Shown here: positions 52,206 to 61,138 of the stretch, piece by piece
How positions within the stretch are numbered: the stretch's first letter is position 1
Layout: every line of letters starts with the position of its first letter
Source of the DNA: JAJDUF01 sp965238265
Lineage (GTDB): Bacteria > Chloroflexota > UBA11872 > UBA12225 > JAJDUF01
Length of the DNA stretch: 64,000 bases
Assembly (NCBI GenBank): GCA_965238265.1
Contig: OZ250185.1
Location: forward strand, 806,001 to 870,000
Direction of reading: 5' to 3'
The notes under the pieces: model-generated
Told to the model about the DNA's origin: nothing
What the model saw: the letters and a program-made list of their open reading frames with translations, nothing else
The model's database searches: none
Position numbers and translations under genes: made by a program

Positions 52206-52499
52206 ATGAGGCCAGTTCTCGAAGAGCGTATTGAGCAGGAGCACCGGCTTGTGCGAGCGACCTACGACCCTGAGGCCGATGCCGTCGCGCTCTATTTCAA
52301 GTCCGAACCGGAGCCGCCGGGCCTCGGCGAATCACCTATAGCCTACTCGGAATACTGGGAGCCACCCGACTTTCAGGGCCTGATTTCTCCGCTGTATCTC
52401 CACTTCGACGGTGACGACAGGCTGATAGCAATAGATATTCACTACGCCAGCAAGACTCTGCCCAAAGAGTTCCTCGCGCAAGCGGAGATGAGCGAATAG
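52206..52499 (+). CDS. DUF2283-like protein
   Basis: The 97-residue protein has the typical pattern RATYDPEADAVALYFKSEPE, then YLHFDGDDRLIAIDIHYASK. DUF2283 proteins are small, often beside addiction or unknown modules, and have no defined activity. It is divergent from the small winged-helix gene, with 110 bp between their starts. Confidence 0.75.
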   Translation: MRPVLEERIEQEHRLVRATYDPEADAVALYFKSEPEPPGLGESPIAYSEYWEPPDFQGLISPLYLHFDGDDRLIAIDIHYASKTLPKEFLAQAEMSE

Positions 52500-52566
52500 C
52501 CGGCCGGTACCGGACTCCAGTCTGCTATAGTGCCAGGCATCCTGGCCCGGTATAGAGGACGGCGGT

Positions 52567-53400
52567 ATGGCAACGCTGACCACGGTGGCGCTCCACCTGC
52601 GCGGCACCCACTGGGAGACGCCGAGCCTGGCCCAGGCCGGTTGGGTCGAACGCCCTTACGACCTCGATCCCCAGGAGACGGGTTTCGTGGCCCTGCACCT
52701 CTGGAGCGTGGGTGATGTCAACGGCCCACCGGTCCCCGACCGCTATCTCGTAGACATGGGCCTCCCGGAGACTCAGGCGGAGTCCATCCACATCTCTGAG
52801 CTATACATCCGCCCGGCCATTGACGCCTCGCGCGCCGCCGGACTGCCGATCTTCCACGTGGAGCCATACAACATCGCCCGACAGTACGACTCGCACCGCT
52901 ACCTGCTCGATGACGACGAGCTACCCGGCGCCGCACGCTCGCAGAACGGTGCCGTGCGGGCCGCCAATCCGGGCTGGCAGCGGGAACGGGCCGAGCGGAC
53001 CCACGGGCGCGGCTACCAGGAGTGGGACGGCTGGGAGCACATGCGGATTGCCGCCTCCTGCGAGCCGGAAGCCGGCGATCAGGTCATTGTCACGGGGCGG
53101 CAGCTCGACCGCATCTGTCGCCGCCGGGGGATCAAGAACCTGGTCTACACCGGCTTTGCCACGAATATGTGCATTATGCATTCCGCCGCCGCGACCGTTG
53201 AGATGCTGGTGCTCGGCTACAAAGTCTTTCTCATCCGCGAAGCGACGCTGGCGGTCGAGTATCCCGAGACCTGGGAGGCGCGGCTGGTGACGCAGACGGC
53301 CTTGAAGGAGTTCCAGCTCAAGATCGGCGATACCGTAGGCTTCGAGCAATACATGGCTGCCTGTGCCGCCGTCGCCGCGGCGCGGCCGCACACGGGCTAG
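52567..53400 (+). CDS. Isochorismatase-like cysteine hydrolase
   Basis: The 277-residue protein has the cysteine-hydrolase landmarks: an early Asp-containing strand (ETGFVALHLWSVGDVNGP), AGLPIFHVEPYN, a Lys/Arg region, and the nucleophile in YTGFATNMCIMHSAAATVEM followed by GYKVFLIREATLA. Members hydrolyse amide or vinyl-ether bonds (nicotinamide, carbamoyl compounds, isochorismate). It starts a plus-strand run of four enzymes to 57148, suggesting a shared pathway. Confidence 0.85.
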   Translation: MATLTTVALHLRGTHWETPSLAQAGWVERPYDLDPQETGFVALHLWSVGDVNGPPVPDRYLVDMGLPETQAESIHISELYIRPAIDASRAAGLPIFHVEPYNIARQYDSHRYLLDDDELPGAARSQNGAVRAANPGWQRERAERTHGRGYQEWDGWEHMRIAASCEPEAGDQVIVTGRQLDRICRRRGIKNLVYTGFATNMCIMHSAAATVEMLVLGYKVFLIREATLAVEYPETWEARLVTQTALKEFQLKIGDTVGFEQYMAACAAVAAARPHTG

Positions 53401-53485
53401 ACGCAGCCGGCCCCTCTCCCCGGCAGCCCTCACCCCGACCCTCTCCCCGTGGGAGAGGGTGAGTCCGTCAGCGCAGGAGGTATCG
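53401..53485. other. Intergenic GC-block repeat copy
   Basis: CCCTCTCCCCGGCAGCCCTC and CCCTCTCCCCGTGGGAGAGG form a dyad at 53411-53462. The ribosome site GGAGG of the deacetylase follows at 53476. Confidence 0.5.
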
Positions 53486-54487
53486 GTGACCGGTTCCGAC
53501 GCGCCATCATCGTCCGAGCACGGTATCTCCGTCTGTCCCTGGCGCGGCGACAAGCGCTGGGTTTACTCCATCACCTTCGACGAGGCTCTGAGCGACTTGC
53601 ATCGCTTCACCATTCCCATCCTGGCCGAGTACGACGTGCCGGGACACCTGGAGGTCGTCGTCGGGCAGATCGGCGAAGTCCGGCGGGTAGGGAACTCTAG
53701 CTACAACGGCATGAAACAGATGAGCGCCGCGGAGCTGCGCGAGATGGTGGCGCGGGGCTGGGGCGTGGGCAATCACTCCTGGTCTCATGGCGCGGTCAAC
53801 GCCGACACCGTTGACCTGGAGCTAGGGAAGGCCAAGGCAGTGCTGGAGGAAGCAGCCGGCCAGCCGGTCACGGTCTACTGCGCCCCGGGCAGTAACGTGA
53901 ATATGAACGAGGGTGCGCTGGCCGGCTGCCGGCGCTTCGGCTACATCGGCGCCATGAGCATTACGGACGCGCTCAACCGTCCTGATGACGAGGACCTGCT
54001 GTGGATGAACCGGACCTTTCTCCACCACCAGGGATACGGGCCGTTCTTCTCGGAGTTCGACCCCTTCCGCAATATCCGGCACGCGCAACGCGACCAGGGT
54101 TGGATCATTGACTACCTGCACTGCCCCTTGGAAGTGCCAGTGCATCCCAACAAGGACTGCTCGGCGGACCAGCTCCGCGAGCGGATCGTCACGGTGGTCG
54201 CGGAAGGTGGCGACGACGTGTGGCTGGCGCCGGTAGAAGCGCCGCTGGACTATCGCTACACCCACCGACACGTCCGCATCACGACCGAGGGGCCGGACCG
54301 CTATCGCCTCAGCGCAGCGGGACTGCCACCGGGGGTACACTCTCGCACCGTGACCATCAGCCTGCCGCCGTCCACTCGCGCTATCGAGGTGGACGGTCGT
54401 CCGCACGCTACCTACCGCCGGAACGGCAAGCTGCTCGCCGATCTCGACCTTGCGAGCAGCCGCCAGGTCCATATCGTCCCCGCATGA
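53486..54487 (+). CDS. Polysaccharide-deacetylase-family protein
   Basis: GTG 53486 with GGAGG five bases upstream gives 333 residues. The NodB-type motif residues are visible: VYSITFDEALSD (catalytic/metal Asp), HSWSHGAVN (two His) and VTVYCAPGSNVNMNEGA. It lacks a signal peptide, so it probably acts in the cytosol on a small N-acetyl or cyclic amide compound rather than on cell-wall glycan. The last 70 residues form a beta-rich domain. It is the second gene of the four-enzyme run. Confidence 0.82.
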   Translation: MTGSDAPSSSEHGISVCPWRGDKRWVYSITFDEALSDLHRFTIPILAEYDVPGHLEVVVGQIGEVRRVGNSSYNGMKQMSAAELREMVARGWGVGNHSWSHGAVNADTVDLELGKAKAVLEEAAGQPVTVYCAPGSNVNMNEGALAGCRRFGYIGAMSITDALNRPDDEDLLWMNRTFLHHQGYGPFFSEFDPFRNIRHAQRDQGWIIDYLHCPLEVPVHPNKDCSADQLRERIVTVVAEGGDDVWLAPVEAPLDYRYTHRHVRITTEGPDRYRLSAAGLPPGVHSRTVTISLPPSTRAIEVDGRPHATYRRNGKLLADLDLASSRQVHIVPA

Positions 54488-54518
54488 GCCGGGTGCCCAG
54501 AGATGAGGATGAGTACCG

Positions 54519-55763
54519 ATGACCGTAATCGAGCGAGCACAGTACGGCGCTGCGGCCTTCGAGGGGCTGACCGGGAAGCTCCCGACCACCTTCCCGCGCA
54601 CGATGGGGCCGAACGCGATACAGTACCTGCAGGAGGTGGTCGAGAGCGGCCTTAGCTCGGACATGACGAGCCGGTTCGAGCGGCGGTTCGCAGCGGAAAT
54701 GGGCATCGAGCACTGCATTGCCACGCCCGGCTGCACGCCGGCGCTCTACCTCCTCGCAATGGCGTTGGACTTCGCTCCCGGTGACGAGGTGATCGTCAGT
54801 CCGGTGACGGACTACGGGACGATCATGGGCCTGATTAAGGAGCACTACATCCCCGTATTCGCCGATGTCGAGCCAGGCACGGCGAATATCAGCGCCGATA
54901 CCATCGCACCGCTGATTACCGACCGCACGCGGGCAATCCTGGCGGTACACAAGACCGGGATCATCTGCGATATGGACGCGATCAACGAGCTGGCTGCCCA
55001 GCACGATCTGGTCGTCATCGAGGACGTGTGTCAGGCGGTGTTCGGTGTGTACAAGGGGCGTTTGGCCGGCACGTTGGGCCACGCCGCGGGCTTCTCCTTC
55101 GACTCGGAGAAAACGCTGGGGTCCGACGTCGGCGGCTGCCTGGTGACCAATGACGACGCGCTCGCCGAACGGGCGCGCTTCCTCGGCCAGAGCCGGGGGG
55201 CGGAGAACAAGCCCGGCTTCGGTCGGATGCACACTGCCGAGGGCACGGCCCTGCGCATGCCTACCTGTACCGCGGCCATCACGCTCGCGCAACTCGAAAT
55301 TATCCGCGAGCAGGTCGCCCACGTTGACCACATGGCGCGACTGCTGACCGAGCACTTAGCCGTGATACCGGGCATCACCCCCCTGCCCATCCCCGACTAC
55401 GTGGACGTGTACTCGGCCTGGATGGTGGGCTTTAGCATTGATCCCGCAGCCTTCCGTTGCACCGCCGATGAGTTCGGCGAGCAGTGCGCTGCGGCCGGCA
55501 TCCCTGGCATCGGCACCGCGCGGTACTACCTGATGCCGGCCGCCTGCACGTTCCTCCAAGAGAAGGCGGCGCAGCAGATCTATCCTTACTCATTGCCCCC
55601 GGCCTCACGCACGTATACGTACAGCAGCGCCACCTGCCCCAACGCACGCGCCTACCTGGACAGGTGGCTCCGGTGGAGTACGTTCTGCGAGAAGTACCAG
55701 CCAGAGGACTGTGTGCTGGCCGCCGCGATTGTCCGCGAGGTCGCCGACCAAAACCGCGTGTAG
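54519..55763 (+). CDS. DegT/DnrJ/EryC1/StrS-family aminotransferase
   Basis: The 414-residue PLP enzyme has IEHCIATPGCTPALYLLAMA, DEVIVSPVTDYGTIMGLIKE, VVIEDVCQAVFGVYKGRLAG and the PLP lysine in FSFDSEKTLGSDVGGCLVTN. Family members aminate keto sugars, usually for surface or secondary glycans. A role with the neighbouring deacetylase and hydrolases is inferred from gene order only. Confidence 0.9.
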   Translation: MTVIERAQYGAAAFEGLTGKLPTTFPRTMGPNAIQYLQEVVESGLSSDMTSRFERRFAAEMGIEHCIATPGCTPALYLLAMALDFAPGDEVIVSPVTDYGTIMGLIKEHYIPVFADVEPGTANISADTIAPLITDRTRAILAVHKTGIICDMDAINELAAQHDLVVIEDVCQAVFGVYKGRLAGTLGHAAGFSFDSEKTLGSDVGGCLVTNDDALAERARFLGQSRGAENKPGFGRMHTAEGTALRMPTCTAAITLAQLEIIREQVAHVDHMARLLTEHLAVIPGITPLPIPDYVDVYSAWMVGFSIDPAAFRCTADEFGEQCAAAGIPGIGTARYYLMPAACTFLQEKAAQQIYPYSLPPASRTYTYSSATCPNARAYLDRWLRWSTFCEKYQPEDCVLAAAIVREVADQNRV

Positions 55764-55799
55764 CGATTGCCAGGGTACATCTGTCGGAGGCAAGCACTC

Positions 55800-55878
55800 G
55801 TCATCCGACTTCCGCCGGAATCCAGGGCCATTCGTGGCCCCCCGGTCGGGCTGGATTGCGGCTTGCGCCGCAATGACG
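55800..55878 (+). repeat. REP doublet, diverged copy
   Basis: CGTCATCCGACTTCCGCCGG and AATCCAGGG form the first arm, and GGATTGCGGC/GCCGCAATGACGA the second. The spacer GGCCATTCGTGGCC is itself a dyad. It lies between the aminotransferase and amidohydrolase genes. Confidence 0.7.
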
Positions 55879-55912
55879 AGGGCCGGGCGGTAGGTGTAGT
55901 CAGGAGTAGTCT

Positions 55913-57148
55913 ATGAGCACGCTCTATCTCCGCGCCGCTCGCTTGCTGACCGGCGTGGACAACCGCGTTATCGAGGATGCGGCGGTGCAGGTGGAGGCCG
56001 GACGGATCGTAGTCGTTGGCCCGGCCGCGCTCGTGCAGCCACCGGCCGATCCGGCGATCCCACAAGTGGACTATGGGGACGCGACGCTGCTGCCCGGCTT
56101 GATTGACGCCCACGTGCATCTCACCCTGCGGCGTGGCTCGGATACACCCCTGCCCGCCGTGCCCGTGACGGATGGCCGGGCGCTGCTCCAAGGCGTGCAG
56201 GCAGCGCAGGGCGTGCTTGCCGCCGGGGTAACGACCGCCCGCGACTGCGCGGCGCGCGGACACCACGCCCAAGAGCTACGGGACGCGGTGGAGGGCCGGA
56301 TTATTGCCGGCCCGCGCATTCTCGCCAGCGGCCCGCCGATCACGACCACCGCCGGGCACATCTGGCGCCTGGGCTACGAGGCCGACAGCGTGACGGAGGT
56401 GCGCCGGGCAGTGCGGCGGCTCGTCAAGGAGGGCGTGGACTTTATCAAGGTCTGTGCCACCGGCGGGCGCGGTACGCCGGGCAGCGTCATCGGTCGGGCG
56501 CAGTATTCCACCGCCGAGCTACGTGCCATCGTCGAGGACGCACACCGCTTGGGGCGGCACGTCGCGACCCACGCGCTGGGCACCGAAGGGATCAGGCGAG
56601 CGGTCGAGGCCGGGATAGACACCATCGAGCACTGCGCGTGGCTGGGCCGGGATGGCGAGACGCCCGCGTTCGACGAGGCGGTCGTCGCGAGTATGGCCGC
56701 GCAGGGCCTGGTGGCCAGCATCGCGGCCGGCCCACCCTGGGAGGTGTTCCACCAGGACAAGGAGCGGGCGGGCACTAACCCGCCTACGACCGTGGCGCGG
56801 CTGGATACGATGAAGCAACGCTGGCGGCTGATACAGCGTATGCGTGAGCTGGGGGTGCCGGTGTGCTTTGCGACGGACTCGGTCTACGGCATGTTCGAGG
56901 ACTTCCACGATCTGTCGTATCTGGCGCAAGCCCTGGTGGACTACGGAGGCTTTCCACCGCTCGACGTAATCGAGATGCTGACGGCGGTACCGGCGCAGGC
57001 TATCGGCTGGGGCGACCGTATCGGCACTATCGAACCGGGCAAGTTGGCCGATCTGCTGGTCGTCAAGGGCAACCCCGTCGAGGACATGCGGGCACTACAC
57101 GCCGTCGCGGCGGTCTACCAAGCAGGTGTGTTGGTGGCGCAGACATAG
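55913..57148 (+). CDS. Amidohydrolase-family protein (imidazolonepropionase-like)
   Basis: The 411-residue protein has the metal-dependent amidohydrolase set: GLIDAHVHLTLRRG (two His), the lysine strand VDFIKVCATGGRG, HVATHALGTEG and DTIEHCAWLGRDG (His), and CFATDSVYGMFEDF (Asp). The ending PGKLADLLVVKGNPVEDM is typical. It hydrolyses a cyclic or linear amide, possibly a dipeptide or hydantoin-like compound. It is the last gene of the plus-strand run from 52567. Confidence 0.9.
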   Translation: MSTLYLRAARLLTGVDNRVIEDAAVQVEAGRIVVVGPAALVQPPADPAIPQVDYGDATLLPGLIDAHVHLTLRRGSDTPLPAVPVTDGRALLQGVQAAQGVLAAGVTTARDCAARGHHAQELRDAVEGRIIAGPRILASGPPITTTAGHIWRLGYEADSVTEVRRAVRRLVKEGVDFIKVCATGGRGTPGSVIGRAQYSTAELRAIVEDAHRLGRHVATHALGTEGIRRAVEAGIDTIEHCAWLGRDGETPAFDEAVVASMAAQGLVASIAAGPPWEVFHQDKERAGTNPPTTVARLDTMKQRWRLIQRMRELGVPVCFATDSVYGMFEDFHDLSYLAQALVDYGGFPPLDVIEMLTAVPAQAIGWGDRIGTIEPGKLADLLVVKGNPVEDMRALHAVAAVYQAGVLVAQT

Positions 57149-57235
57149 CGTGCGGCGGGTGCCCCCCCTTACGTGTGCAACCAACCCCCATACGTCATCC
57201 CCGCCTGAGCGACACCGGCCGCCCCGGTTGCTCCG

Positions 57236-58348
57236 CTATCCGGCCGGGTCGGTTGGCCGCTCTTTGTCAAAGGCCGTAGCGGCGAACCGCGCTGCGGCGG
57301 TGGCCGGATCGAGCCGGCGCGCGGCCACGTCGGCGATGAGCCGGTCCCAGACACCACTGTCGGTCGACCGACGGCGCGCGGTCACCAGGAGGTGGTGAGC
57401 GAGGGCACGCAGTACCCGCTCGTCGGCGATGCGTGCGGCGCGTCGCTCCCAGCCCCCGCCGGCCGCGAGCCAGGCGCGGTGCCGGTCGAGGGCCGCCACC
57501 AGCGTGGGTACCCCCTGCCCCGTCGTCGCCACGGTCTCGATAACGGGCGGCTGCCAGCGAGTCTCGCGTGAGTGGCTGCCGCCGTCCTCGACCATCCAGC
57601 GCCAGGCGGCTGCCAGCGCAGGAGCGCCGTCGCGGTCCGCTTGGTTGACGACGAGGACATCGGCCAGCTCCAACAGTCCTGCCTTCAGCGCCTGCACCTC
57701 GTCGCCTTGGCCCGGCGCACCGACAAGCACGGTCGTATGCGCCGCCCCCACGACCGCTAGTGCCTCTTGGCCGACCCCGACCGTTTCGATGAGCACGCGG
57801 TCCATACCGGCCGCGTCGAGCACGTCGGCGACCGCGGCCGTCTGGGCGGCCAGTCCGCCGGGCTGGCCGCGACTCGCCATGCTCCGCACGAACACGCCGG
57901 GGTCCGTGGCCAGCTGGCCCATCCGCACGCGGTCACCGAGGAGCGCTCCGCCGGTGAGCGGGCTAGTCGGGTCCACGGCAACGATCCCTACCGTCTGATC
58001 CTGCTGGCGATAGTGCCGGGCAAGCTGGGTGACCAGGGTACTCTTGCCCACACCGGGCGGTCCGGTCAGGCCAATGCGTTGCGCCCGGCCGGTGCGCGGA
58101 TAGAGCGCCTGCCAGACGGCGATGCCGGTCGGGTCATCGCGCTCCAGCAGCGTCATAACCCGTGCCAGGGCCGGCCGGTCGCCGGCGAGCACACGCTGGA
58201 CGAGAGGGCCTGGACTCCCGCTTTCGCGGGAATGACGGGTGGCCGACTCCCTCTCTCTACAAGTGGAGAGGGGATCGGGGGGTGAGGCCCGGTCCAATCC
58301 GGCTCCCGCCGGAAAACCTACCCTTGTCAGCCCCCTACGCTGACTCAT
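57236..58348 (-). CDS. meaB: Methylmalonyl-CoA mutase-associated GTPase MeaB
   Basis: MeaB protects and loads the B12-dependent mutase. The G domain is intact: RIGLTGPPGVGKSTLVTQLA (Walker A), VAVDPTSPLTGGALLGDRVR, LIETVGVGQ, and VVNQADRDG for base binding. ATG 58348 (site GGAG, 14-bp overlap with the epimerase stop) gives 370 residues, but about 35 N-terminal residues are then translated repeat sequence (ATRHSRESGSPGP and before). Starting at GTG 58192 would avoid this but loses the coupled start. Confidence 0.88.
   Translation of the reverse strand: MSQRRGLTRVGFPAGAGLDRASPPDPLSTCRERESATRHSRESGSPGPLVQRVLAGDRPALARVMTLLERDDPTGIAVWQALYPRTGRAQRIGLTGPPGVGKSTLVTQLARHYRQQDQTVGIVAVDPTSPLTGGALLGDRVRMGQLATDPGVFVRSMASRGQPGGLAAQTAAVADVLDAAGMDRVLIETVGVGQEALAVVGAAHTTVLVGAPGQGDEVQALKAGLLELADVLVVNQADRDGAPALAAAWRWMVEDGGSHSRETRWQPPVIETVATTGQGVPTLVAALDRHRAWLAAGGGWERRAARIADERVLRALAHHLLVTARRRSTDSGVWDRLIADVAARRLDPATAAARFAATAFDKERPTDPAG
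58209..58240 (-). repeat. REP hairpin within the N-terminal coding region of meaB
   Basis: CTGGACTCCCGC/GCGGGAATGACGG arms around TTTC form a standard REP hairpin. It is followed by a GC-block fragment (58247-58287). Both are open in the meaB frame. Confidence 0.75.
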
Positions 58349-58769
58349 CGTCGCGCTCCAAGAGCTCGAGCAAGACGCCGTGGCCCGCGCGAGGATGGAC
58401 GAATGCGACCAGGCCGCCATGCCCCGGCCGCGGTGTTCGGTCAACTAGCGCGGCGCCCTCGGCCGCCAGACGCGCCAGCTCGGCTTCGATGGAGGGCACC
58501 GCAAAACAGACGTGGTGCAGCCCCTCGCCCCGGCGGGCAAGGAACCGCGCGAGCGGCCCGTCGTCGTTCAGCGGCTCCAGCAGTTCCAGCTTGGCGCCCG
58601 CGCCGGTCAGAAAGCTGACGCGCACCCCCTGAGCCGGGACCTCGTGGGCCGGGCCGACGCAGAACGCGCCGGGCAGCAGGGCTGAGTACGTCCGACCGGC
58701 CGCTGCGAGGTCCCGTACCGCAATGCCAATGTGATCCAGGACGGCACCGGTGGCTGGCCAAAACTGCAT
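58335..58769 (-). CDS. mce: Methylmalonyl-CoA epimerase
   Basis: The 144-residue vicinal-oxygen-chelate protein has the two-repeat pattern with metal ligands: LDHIGIAVRDLAAAGRTYSA (His), KLELLEPLNDDGPLARFLAR, GLHHVCFAVPSIEAELARL (His) and HGVLLELLER (Glu). It interconverts (S)- and (R)-methylmalonyl-CoA. Its stop overlaps the meaB start, and it lies in the mutase operon. Confidence 0.92.
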   Translation of the reverse strand: MQFWPATGAVLDHIGIAVRDLAAAGRTYSALLPGAFCVGPAHEVPAQGVRVSFLTGAGAKLELLEPLNDDGPLARFLARRGEGLHHVCFAVPSIEAELARLAAEGAALVDRTPRPGHGGLVAFVHPRAGHGVLLELLERDDESA

Positions 58770-58823
58770 GATCTTATCGTATCAATTGCGATGCAGTTTT
58801 GGCCGGCCAGGGCGGCGCTGCGC

Positions 58824-59411
58824 TTAACGCTTCAGGAAGACTTTGCATAGCTGCTCTACTTCATCCGGCAGCAGTCGGTATGCGGCCGGGTTTGCACGGC
58901 GCTGGCGAGCGACCTCATAAAGGAAGATGGCGGCGGTGACGGAGACGTTGAGGCTCCGCACCATGCCGCGCATCGGTATCGAGACGCGGCGATCAGCAGC
59001 CGCCGTGGCCGTCGTTGAGAGGCCGGCGTGCTCGTTGCCAAACCACAGGGCGAGACGCTGCCCCGTGAAATCGCTGGCATGGATCCATTCATCAGCGCCA
59101 TCTACCACGGCTGCGACGCTCTCGTAACGGAGTGCCCGGAGCTGTGCAATGCACGCTGCCGTCGAATGAAAGATGTGGCAGTCCACCCACTTGTTCGCGG
59201 ACCCCGAAGACTGCTTTCCTATCCGTTTCGGATCGTAGTATTCCTCCTGCTCGAAGACAAAGTACACGTCCTGCACGCCAACGGCATCGCAGGTACGCAG
59301 GACGGCCTCGGCGTTGTGGGGGTCGTGGATGTCCTCCAGCACAACCACCAATCCGCGTTGTCTCTGAGCGACCACGCGCTTGATCGTCTCGATGCGCGCT
59401 TGCGTAGGCAT
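58824..59411 (-). CDS. trmH: TrmH-family tRNA/rRNA 2'-O-methyltransferase
   Basis: ATG 59411 gives 195 residues. The SPOUT motifs are all there: VLEDIHDPHNAEAVLRTCDA, LALWFGNEHAGLS and IPMRGMVRSLNVSVTAAIFL. These form the SAM-binding knot. RIETIKRVVAQRQRGL at the N-terminus resembles TrmH, which methylates G18 of tRNA. Its place between mutase and epimerase genes is metabolically unrelated. Confidence 0.88.
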   Translation of the reverse strand: MPTQARIETIKRVVAQRQRGLVVVLEDIHDPHNAEAVLRTCDAVGVQDVYFVFEQEEYYDPKRIGKQSSGSANKWVDCHIFHSTAACIAQLRALRYESVAAVVDGADEWIHASDFTGQRLALWFGNEHAGLSTTATAAADRRVSIPMRGMVRSLNVSVTAAIFLYEVARQRRANPAAYRLLPDEVEQLCKVFLKR

Positions 59412-59493
59412 CGTACACAGTCTGCCGGTCTCCGCCGCATTCCCCCCCTCTACCGCTCGGCGATGGAGAGAGGGCCGGGGGTGAGGAGCACTC

Positions 59494-61083
59494 CTACGGC
59501 TGGTGCTCGCCGAACACGCCGCGCAGCACGTCGCACATCTCGCCCAGCGTGGCTCGCGCCCGCGCTCCGGCCAGCAACGCCACCACCAAGTTGCCATTGC
59601 CCGTGGCCGTCGTGCGGATTTGCGCCAGCGCCGCCGTGACCTGCCGCTGATCGCGCCGGCGACGCAAGTCGGCCAGGCGGGCGCTCTGCCGGTCGCGGAC
59701 GGCCGGATCAACGTGCAACAGCTCGCCGGTTGGCGCCGGGGTATCGTCGCGGTACTTGTTTACGCCGACAACGATGCGTTGACCCCGTTCGACTGCCTGC
59801 TGCGCGCGATACGCGCTCTCCTCGATAGCGCGGGTGTAGTGTCCGCTCCGCACCGCCGCAGTAGCCCCGCCCAGCCGCTCGATCCGGGCCAGCTCCTCAC
59901 CGGCCTTGGCTGCCAGCCGGTCGGTCAGCGACTCCACGAAGTACGAGCCGGCGAGTGGGTCAACGGTCGCGGTGACGCCGGTTTCATGGGCCAGCACCTG
60001 CTGGGTGCGTAGCGCCAGCCGGGCGCTCTCCTCCGTCGGCAGGGCCAGCGCCTCGTCCCAGGCGTTGCAGTGCAGCGATTGCGTGCCCCCCAGCACCGCC
60101 GCCAACGCCTGCACCGTGGTACGCACCGTGTTCACCTGCGGTTGCTGCGCCGTCAGCGAGCTACCAGCGGTCTGCGTGTGGAAGCGCAACATGGCGGCAC
60201 GTGGCTCCGCGGCGCCCAGGTCGTCGCGCATGATCGTTGCCCACAGACGCCGGGCGGCACGGAACTTGGCCACCTCCTCGAAGAAGTCGCGGTCACAGGA
60301 GAAGAAGAACGACACTTGCCGCCCCACGCTGTCGGCACTCAGGCCACGCTCCATAGCGGCGCGCACGTACCCGATGCCGTTCGCCAACGTGAAGGCCAGC
60401 TCCTGCACGGCCGTTGCGCCGGCCTCGCGCAGGTGGTAGCCGCTAATTGAGATGGGGTTCCAGTGCGGCAGGTGATGGACGCAATACTCGATGGTGTCGG
60501 TGACGAGCCGGAGCGACGGCTCCGGCGGGTAGATATACGTCCCACGAGCGATATATTCCTTGAAAATGTCGTTTTGGAGCGTGCCGGCCAGCTTGTCCGC
60601 GGGGACACCCTGCTCCTCGGCCGCGACGATATAGAAGGCCAAGAGCACGGCGGCGGTGGCGTTGATGGTCATCGAGGTGCTGACCTGATCGAGCGGAATG
60701 CCTCGAAACAGAGTAGCCATATCGTCGGCGCTGGCAATGGAGACACCAACCCGGCCGACTTCACCGACGGCGAGGGGATGGTCGGGATCGTACCCGAGCT
60801 GAGTCGGCAGGTCGAAGGCCACCGACAGGCCCGTTTGCCCCTGTTCCAGCATGTAGCGGTAGCGCCGATTGGATTCGGTCGCATCGGCATAGCCGGCATA
60901 TTGGCGCATGGTCCAGAGGCGGCGGCGATACATCGCGGGGTAGATACCGCGCGTGAAGGGGAAGGCGCCCGGCTCACCGAGACGCTCTGCCGCCGACCCG
61001 TCTCCCAATTCGGACGGGTGGTACACCGGCGCCACCGGCAGACCGGAGGCCGTGGCTACCTGCTCCCGCTCATCCGTACCCAT
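59494..61083 (-). CDS. Methylmalonyl-CoA mutase, large (catalytic) subunit
   Basis: The 529-residue protein is the substrate-binding barrel: FPFTRGIYPAMYRRRLWTMR, GLSVAFDLPTQLGYDPDHPL, NPISISGYHLREAGATAVQE, RFHTQTAGSSLTAQQPQVNT and GGTQSLHCNAWDEALALPTE. There is no B12-binding domain at its C-terminus, so a separate small subunit must exist outside the window. It rearranges methylmalonyl-CoA to succinyl-CoA. The start is ATG 61083, with an in-frame GTG at 61086. Confidence 0.93.
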   Translation of the reverse strand: MGTDEREQVATASGLPVAPVYHPSELGDGSAAERLGEPGAFPFTRGIYPAMYRRRLWTMRQYAGYADATESNRRYRYMLEQGQTGLSVAFDLPTQLGYDPDHPLAVGEVGRVGVSIASADDMATLFRGIPLDQVSTSMTINATAAVLLAFYIVAAEEQGVPADKLAGTLQNDIFKEYIARGTYIYPPEPSLRLVTDTIEYCVHHLPHWNPISISGYHLREAGATAVQELAFTLANGIGYVRAAMERGLSADSVGRQVSFFFSCDRDFFEEVAKFRAARRLWATIMRDDLGAAEPRAAMLRFHTQTAGSSLTAQQPQVNTVRTTVQALAAVLGGTQSLHCNAWDEALALPTEESARLALRTQQVLAHETGVTATVDPLAGSYFVESLTDRLAAKAGEELARIERLGGATAAVRSGHYTRAIEESAYRAQQAVERGQRIVVGVNKYRDDTPAPTGELLHVDPAVRDRQSARLADLRRRRDQRQVTAALAQIRTTATGNGNLVVALLAGARARATLGEMCDVLRGVFGEHQP

Positions 61084-61138
61084 CACCGCTCACTCCGCTT
61101 GCTTGCCGACCATGCCGGGGGGTGAGGCCCCGGTGGCG

